NCBI GenBank assembly: GCA_036346405.1
Contig: CM070566.1
Coordinates: forward strand, 11,566,355-11,630,354
Direction: 5' to 3'
DNA: 64,000 nt
From: Phyllostachys edulis
Lineage: Eukaryota; Streptophyta; Magnoliopsida; Poales; Poaceae
In this document: positions 59,286-64,000 of the stretch, piece by piece
Numbering within the stretch: the stretch's first letter is position 1
Layout of the letters: every line of letters begins with the position of its first letter
The notes under the pieces: generated by a model
The model's database searches: none
Told to the model about the DNA's origin: nothing
Seen by the model: only the letters and a program-made list of their open reading frames with translations
Position numbers and translations under genes: made by a program

Positions 59286-59990
59286 CTGATTAAACAAAAG
59301 AAATATAGGGCATGACAAATGAAGTAAACAAACATTGAACAGAATAAAGCATATTGGCATATGTAGTTGCCATAAGACAGTAGTGATGATATCTTCTTAA
59401 TGCCACAGATTTTGGCAGTTCTACATGGCTATGGCCAGCAGTTCATTACCTGAACTGGCAACAGTTCCTACCAGCTAGCTATCAACAGTTTCTGGCCGGT
59501 TTCCAGTGGGATCGCTATGGCACAAATCTTAGCCCCGATCCCCACAAAACCCAGGCATAAACTACCAGATACTGGGCAGGAACCACCTGTAAAACTGTCT
59601 GGTTTAGTCCAGTTCCCGTTCAAAATTGAAAAATGGCCAACTCTTGACTAATTCTTGATGGTTTTAAAAATTTTACATCGAACAATAATGGAAAGCCCAG
59701 AAAACTTGGCCATAATCAGGCTAATTCAGAATATCTGAGCAATGTTCACCAGCTGGGATTCCAAATACCACCATATGCCAGTATTTCCAGTAAATGGTAG
59801 TACCTGTTTACCGCCGGTTTTATGAACCTGGGCTACATCATTATCATATCACATTTCATTTGATAAATTATCCCCATAGTCGACAACTACCGATTTTTAA
59901 TAAAGATGCAAGAGAAAAGAATGTATTGATCGAAAGGAAAAGTTGAACTCACTTCCATCTCCAGGCTGAATACAATTGAAATGCACCTAC
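59286..59990 (-). other. Intron 5 of the TopBP1-like gene, possibly with transposon debris
   Basis: The middle (about 59400-59850) has composition and phrases (GGCCGGTTTCCAGTGGGATC, CAAAACCCAGGC, TTACCGCCGG) unlike the surrounding intron and could be an old insertion, but no ends could be fixed. Confidence 0.35.
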
Positions 59991-61320
59991 CTGCATTCAG
60001 TTTGGTGATGCAAATATTCAACCCAGTGAAAGGAAGAATCCTGTAAGGTTCATGAGGCACAACACGATGTTCAGTCCAGCATTGCTCCAACCAATGCTGA
60101 CGATAGGCTTCTTCAGAATATTCACAGCCCACTGCACAACACAAAAAAGATTAAAGCACATCCCTATTAGTCATATCAGGCCAACAGTACATGACATCGT
60201 AAAACAATTCTTGCTTCCATGCCAAGGTCAGAGAAGTTAACAGAAACCAAATATAGCAGGCAGTTAGTCTTGCTAGCTTTAAAGCATAAGAATCACAGTA
60301 GGTACAGAAGCTTCATAGGTAATCAGTAAGTAGGGAAAGCTACATAAATCTAACATGAAAATGGGAACAGCCAAATATCGTAATCAACCCTAACTAGTTG
60401 AACCAAACAGCTCCGCTCAGCATCCAAAGTGCCAACCTCAATGCATGCCATAAAATCAAGCAATTGTTTCTGTTAATGTTTGCTACAAAAATCCCAACAA
60501 CCTAGAAACACATTTATCTTTATGTTGTGGCTAGCTGGAGTTCAAACGAAAATGAACTGTACCAGATTTATGGCTTAATTTGGCAGTTCACTAATAACTA
60601 AACTGATACTATGTGCACTGTACAGCATTGAACAGTGCCTAAACAAAATAAAGGAATTGCATATAATAGTATAATATATTTGGCAATTTTCTATACTGAC
60701 GTTATGAAAGAATTACTTGTGAACTCCAGAGGCTTCACTCCTAGATGGACTACATAACAGTCCATAGTACATGTAGGATAAGCACATATAACTTTACACC
60801 AACTGCAATGGCAATTAGCAAATCATTTCCATTCCATGTTAACAGCTTTCAGCATAACTTACTTTATACTTGGCAGCCAAGACATCCTTTGCGATTACAA
60901 AGTTAACATCCATGGACACTTTAGTTTGCAAAAGACCACCCATAGCTGTCACAAATTGTTCAATCTTAGCCTGCAAGAACAAAAACAAACTTGAGATAAA
61001 TACATCATGCATTTACTAAAGGAACTGTAACAGTAAGACAAGATCTGATACATAATACCTTCTCATCTTTTTCGAAGCCTGAACAAAGTATCTTAACCCC
61101 ATCCATTGCAAGACAACAAGTATAACATTGCTTAGGCAGGAAGCGGCGTTCCTTAGCACAAGAAAGAATGCACTGTGGTCCTGTCAAAAATTAAACATGG
61201 TCTTACACTCAACGCTAAAACACAAAATAGTTATGGAAATATGTTTTATTATTAGTCATTAGAGGAACTTATTAGATGGCTTTGGTTGACTGCGGTTTCA
61301 ACCTTAGAGAATTTTATGCA

Positions 61321-61599
61321 CTACAGCACTGCAAAACACATCACACTTTGGCTCCATATTAACAAGGAAGCCTGACTAAGTAGACAAACAGGCATGTGAC
61401 CGTAGCTTCACTTCAAAAGAAATTTTACATATATTGCTTTCAGATTTTTCTAGATGCCCTACAGTCTACAGCACTGCAAAACACATCACACTTTGGCTCC
61501 ATAATAACAAGGAAGCCTGACTAAGTAGATAAACAGGCATGTGACCATAGCTTTACTTCGAGAGACATTTTACATAGATTGCTTTCAGATTTTTCTAGA
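61321..61599. repeat. 145-bp tandem duplication in TopBP1-like intron 2
   Basis: CTACAGCACTGCAAAACACA begins two copies at 61321 and 61466; the second copy runs to about 61599. The copies share the order CACACTTTGGCTCCATA, AACAAGGAAGCCTGACTAAG, AACAGGCATGTGACC and TTGCTTTCAGATTTTTCTAG and differ at about ten positions. Confidence 0.9.
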
Positions 61600-62802
61600 T
61601 CGTGGTCCTTAGTAACTCATGACAGAGTACCAAAATAACATCTGCACTATTGCAACATTCAGCTACCAGACTAGTAAAATGGTTAATCCAATTTCTATAA
61701 GTTCTAGCCCTAGGGCGTGAAAACTTTGCAAACCACAAAGTAATTGGGGACTTCGACTCCATCAAATCTAAAGTAAAAGCAAGATATAGTGAGATACCAC
61801 CATTTAAGGCACTAAAATAGCATGCTAACCGAAAAAATTCAAAAGATATGTCCTCTAGAGCATTCATAAACCATAATGATAAAAATTATGGCGTGCAGTC
61901 ATAGGATCCCAGATCCTCGTATCTGATGAATTTAACAGCTTAAATACAGTATTACAGCCAAGTTCGCTACAATTTGAGCTACTAATTTTTTATTAAAAAA
62001 ATGCTATTCAGAATTAAACAAATTTTAGCTCCAAATTTAAAAAATCAGCACACTCCATCAAGCAAATTGCACCCTCTAGCCCTCATATCTGAAAAACTCT
62101 CAAACCTTAGCTACGCTGATCCAGTATTGCAACAATCTGAAACACTGACGTCTAGTAAGATAACAACCAAGAAATAAATCCAAATCAACGAGTTTAGGTT
62201 TAGTTACCACACTTTACCGAGAAAACATGGGCCTATCTGTTTGCGGATTACAGATGCACAAAGTCTAAAATCCAAGCCACAAGCTCCCCATATTCACGGC
62301 ATTGAAGCCACTTAGTGTCAAATTTCACTGTCATTTGAGCTAATTCCACTAGATAACTTCACAGCTCACAATCACCCAAGAAAATTAACACTCTCATTGT
62401 CAAATTACACAAAATCAGCAGCGCACTTTACCGAGCAAATTGCAGCCTTTGGCCCTCAGATCCGCGAACCTCTCCTGCAGAAAGGCGAGACCAAAATGGA
62501 AGCAAACATTTAGGGATTTGGGAACCGAAGAGGCGGTCGCGCCGCGAAGGGGGGTGAGTGGGGGAACCAAGGGTGCGTACGTGCGAGGAGGAGGAGATGA
62601 CGTGGAAGTCGAGGGGCCCCGTGCGGCCGGGGTCGGCGCAGAGGAAGACCTCCGCACCGTTGAGGCGGAGCGCGTCGTGCAGGGCGTCGAACACCTCCGG
62701 GGCCACCAGGTTCCGCGACAGGAACACGCTCGCGCCCGCGAACGTCACCGCCCTCCGCCCGCCTGAGGAGGCCGCAGCGGCGGAGGCGTACGACGGCATC
62801 AT

Positions 62803-64000
62803 CGGGGAGTGGCGGAGGCGGGAGAAGGCGGCGAAATCCCCAAAAGCGCCGGATAGCAGGTTCCGAGTTTCAAAATTTCGGGAGGAACCGACAAATGACC
62901 GACCGATACGGCGATACCCAAACAACGTTGCCAGAACTCGGGCGTTACCAAAATATTGGCAAAACAAAAGCTTGGTCCATAGTATGAACATAAAATTAAT
63001 TCTCTATAAATGTGCATTTCGGTCCGGCTTTAATAACTACGTGCGTCTTACTGATAAAGACAAAGCTAAGCAGATAGCAGAGAGAAGTTGTTGGCCGGAA
63101 TGAGAGAGGATGACATTTTTTTATGTGTAGCTACCAATTTTACAAGAGGGTCCTACTAAAATCCTAGCAACACCTAACTTTTGGATATGTCATTAGTTTT
63201 GTCTTGAAAAACCCTTTCATTTGAGGAATTTCTTGTCTATTGGTCTCATGAGCAAAACCCGGCCTAGTTTTCCCGGGTCAACTTTATCTTCGGTATTGTG
63301 AATGTGACCGGCCCGGCAAAACCCCTTGATCTGGATTTTTTCGGTTCAACCGTTGGGCCGGACCGGGTTTTATAACTACGGTTTGGTTTAGAACCAAAAT
63401 AGATTGTCAAACTTTGGTGTAGTTGTTGTGTTGTTTGGTTTGGAACCAAATATATTTGCCAAACTTTAGTTAAGCTATGGTCTGTTGTTTTGTTTGAAGT
63501 TAAGATAGAATCTCCTGACTCTACCGATAAAGAGGTGGGGTTATCTCCTCTCTCATAATCATGCATACAAGAAAAATAGCTTAGAAAAAATCCACAACTT
63601 GTACATGTGTACAACTAAAAATCAGCAGAAAAAATAATTAATTCATTATATGCCACTAGAATTTTGTGAAATCCCTTATTGTGTCACTAATACATGAGGT
63701 CAAGTCAAACAATGAGTGACACATGAGGAATGAGGTAAACTTTCGGTGGCATATAAGGGATTTGTCCTAGAAAAAATGTAGCAAACTGAAGCAGAACAAC
63801 ATCTATTTTCACCAATGAAAGTGTTTTATATTAATTAGCAGGTCTAATTCGCAAGTATGTGCACAGAAGATAGGAAACCATAAGTACATCAGTTACAGGT
63901 GCACAAGAGAAGTTAAGAACCCATTAGCTACCAACATGTAGCATCAGGCTGCACAACACAAAAAAAATCATAGTTTCGTCATCAGGACGAGCTAACCATA
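62803..64000. other. Upstream region of the TopBP1-like gene
   Basis: No gene recognised. The first 120 bp are GC-rich leader; 62870-63120 is probably transposon-derived. At 63381-63490 two diverged 54-bp direct repeats begin GGTTTGGTTTAGAACCAAAA and GGTTTGGTTTGGAACCAAAT. At 63645-63765 an inverted pair (ATATGCCACTAG ... GGTGGCATATAAGGGA) looks like a small MITE. Boundaries uncertain. Confidence 0.45.

Larger units (their letters stand above)
54304..62802 (-). pseudogene. TopBP1-like protein with six BRCT domains, 18 exons, two frame-breaking deletions
   Basis: TopBP1/MEI1-type proteins act in DNA replication checkpoints and meiotic repair. Coding exons: 62581-62802, 62432-62474, 61059-61180, 60863-60970, 59991-60131, 59194-59285, 58113-58206, 57536-57986, 57311-57450, 56845-57197, 56322-56489, 55899-56189, 55589-55768, 55342-55478, 55223-55249, 55038-55120, 54506-54617, 54304-54411. 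Start MMPSYAS at 62802, end NEIPSDR. BRCT-type blocks include SVFLSRNLVAPEVFDALHDA, WLEQCWTEHR, GGDKYVVAQKWGNIHIVDPR, HIILGAPS with VKVTWLEDC, VVSTHWIHSCL and ITVEWLFECVRQ. Breaks: four bases missing at about 60092-60096 before WLEQCW (stop near 60010, about 200 residues) and one base at about 55740. With these five bases restored the phases give about 958 residues. Intron 6 is U12-type. Resembles rice TopBP1C from memory. Dead duplicate or assembly error. Confidence 0.88.

Overview
The window is nuclear DNA of a grass and most likely of Oryza or a close relative. The evidence is long introns with GT-AG borders, GC-rich first exons, grass-type nested LTR retrotransposons, hAT and CACTA transposons and many MITEs, plus host proteins that look very close to the rice NADK2 and TopBP1-like proteins as I remember them. 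No database was searched, so species and chromosome are inference. My recollection is that rice NADK2 and a PHT4 anion transporter lie on the short arm of chromosome 11, which shares a duplicated block with chromosome 12.

Layout. At 1-835 lies a decayed PHT4-type anion transporter (minus strand). From 1.5 to 12 kb there is transposon debris: a lone hAT end, a hAT MITE with an 8-bp target duplication, and a CACTA remnant with a Ulp1-like protease domain. An intact single-exon F-box gene with a C-terminal hydrophobic tail is at 12517-13476 (minus). Next come an internally deleted hAT element (14282-~16365), a second CACTA fragment of the same family in opposite orientation (16380-18135), and a truncated Tat-like Ty3/gypsy element (19175-24910). 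The chloroplast-type NAD kinase gene NADK2 occupies 27458-33874 (minus, eight coding exons) with two MITEs in its introns.

From 34559 to 48309 one hAT element, bounded by the near-perfect target duplication CTTGATT(A/G), has been filled by later insertions: a complete Ty1/copia element with 159-bp LTRs and a GTCAT duplication (35150-40226), the 3' end of a SIRE/Maximus-like copia element (about 40987-43682), and the 5' part of a second gypsy element (43683-46138). A second damaged copia element (48475-50497), an inverted-repeat element (50790-51162) and a MITE (52995-53306) follow. A TopBP1-like gene with six BRCT domains and 18 coding exons covers 54304-62802 (minus).

The two large host genes, NADK2 and TopBP1-like, keep almost perfect exon structure, yet both carry small deletions that break the frame (three in NADK2, two in TopBP1-like). 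Either the window is a recently decaying duplicate block or homoeologue, or the assembly keeps small indel errors. The TopBP1-like gene also has a textbook U12-type AT-AC intron. I found no RNA genes, no CRISPR, and no new gene system; the main interest is the U12 intron, the shared decay of neighbouring host genes, and the transposon stratigraphy.
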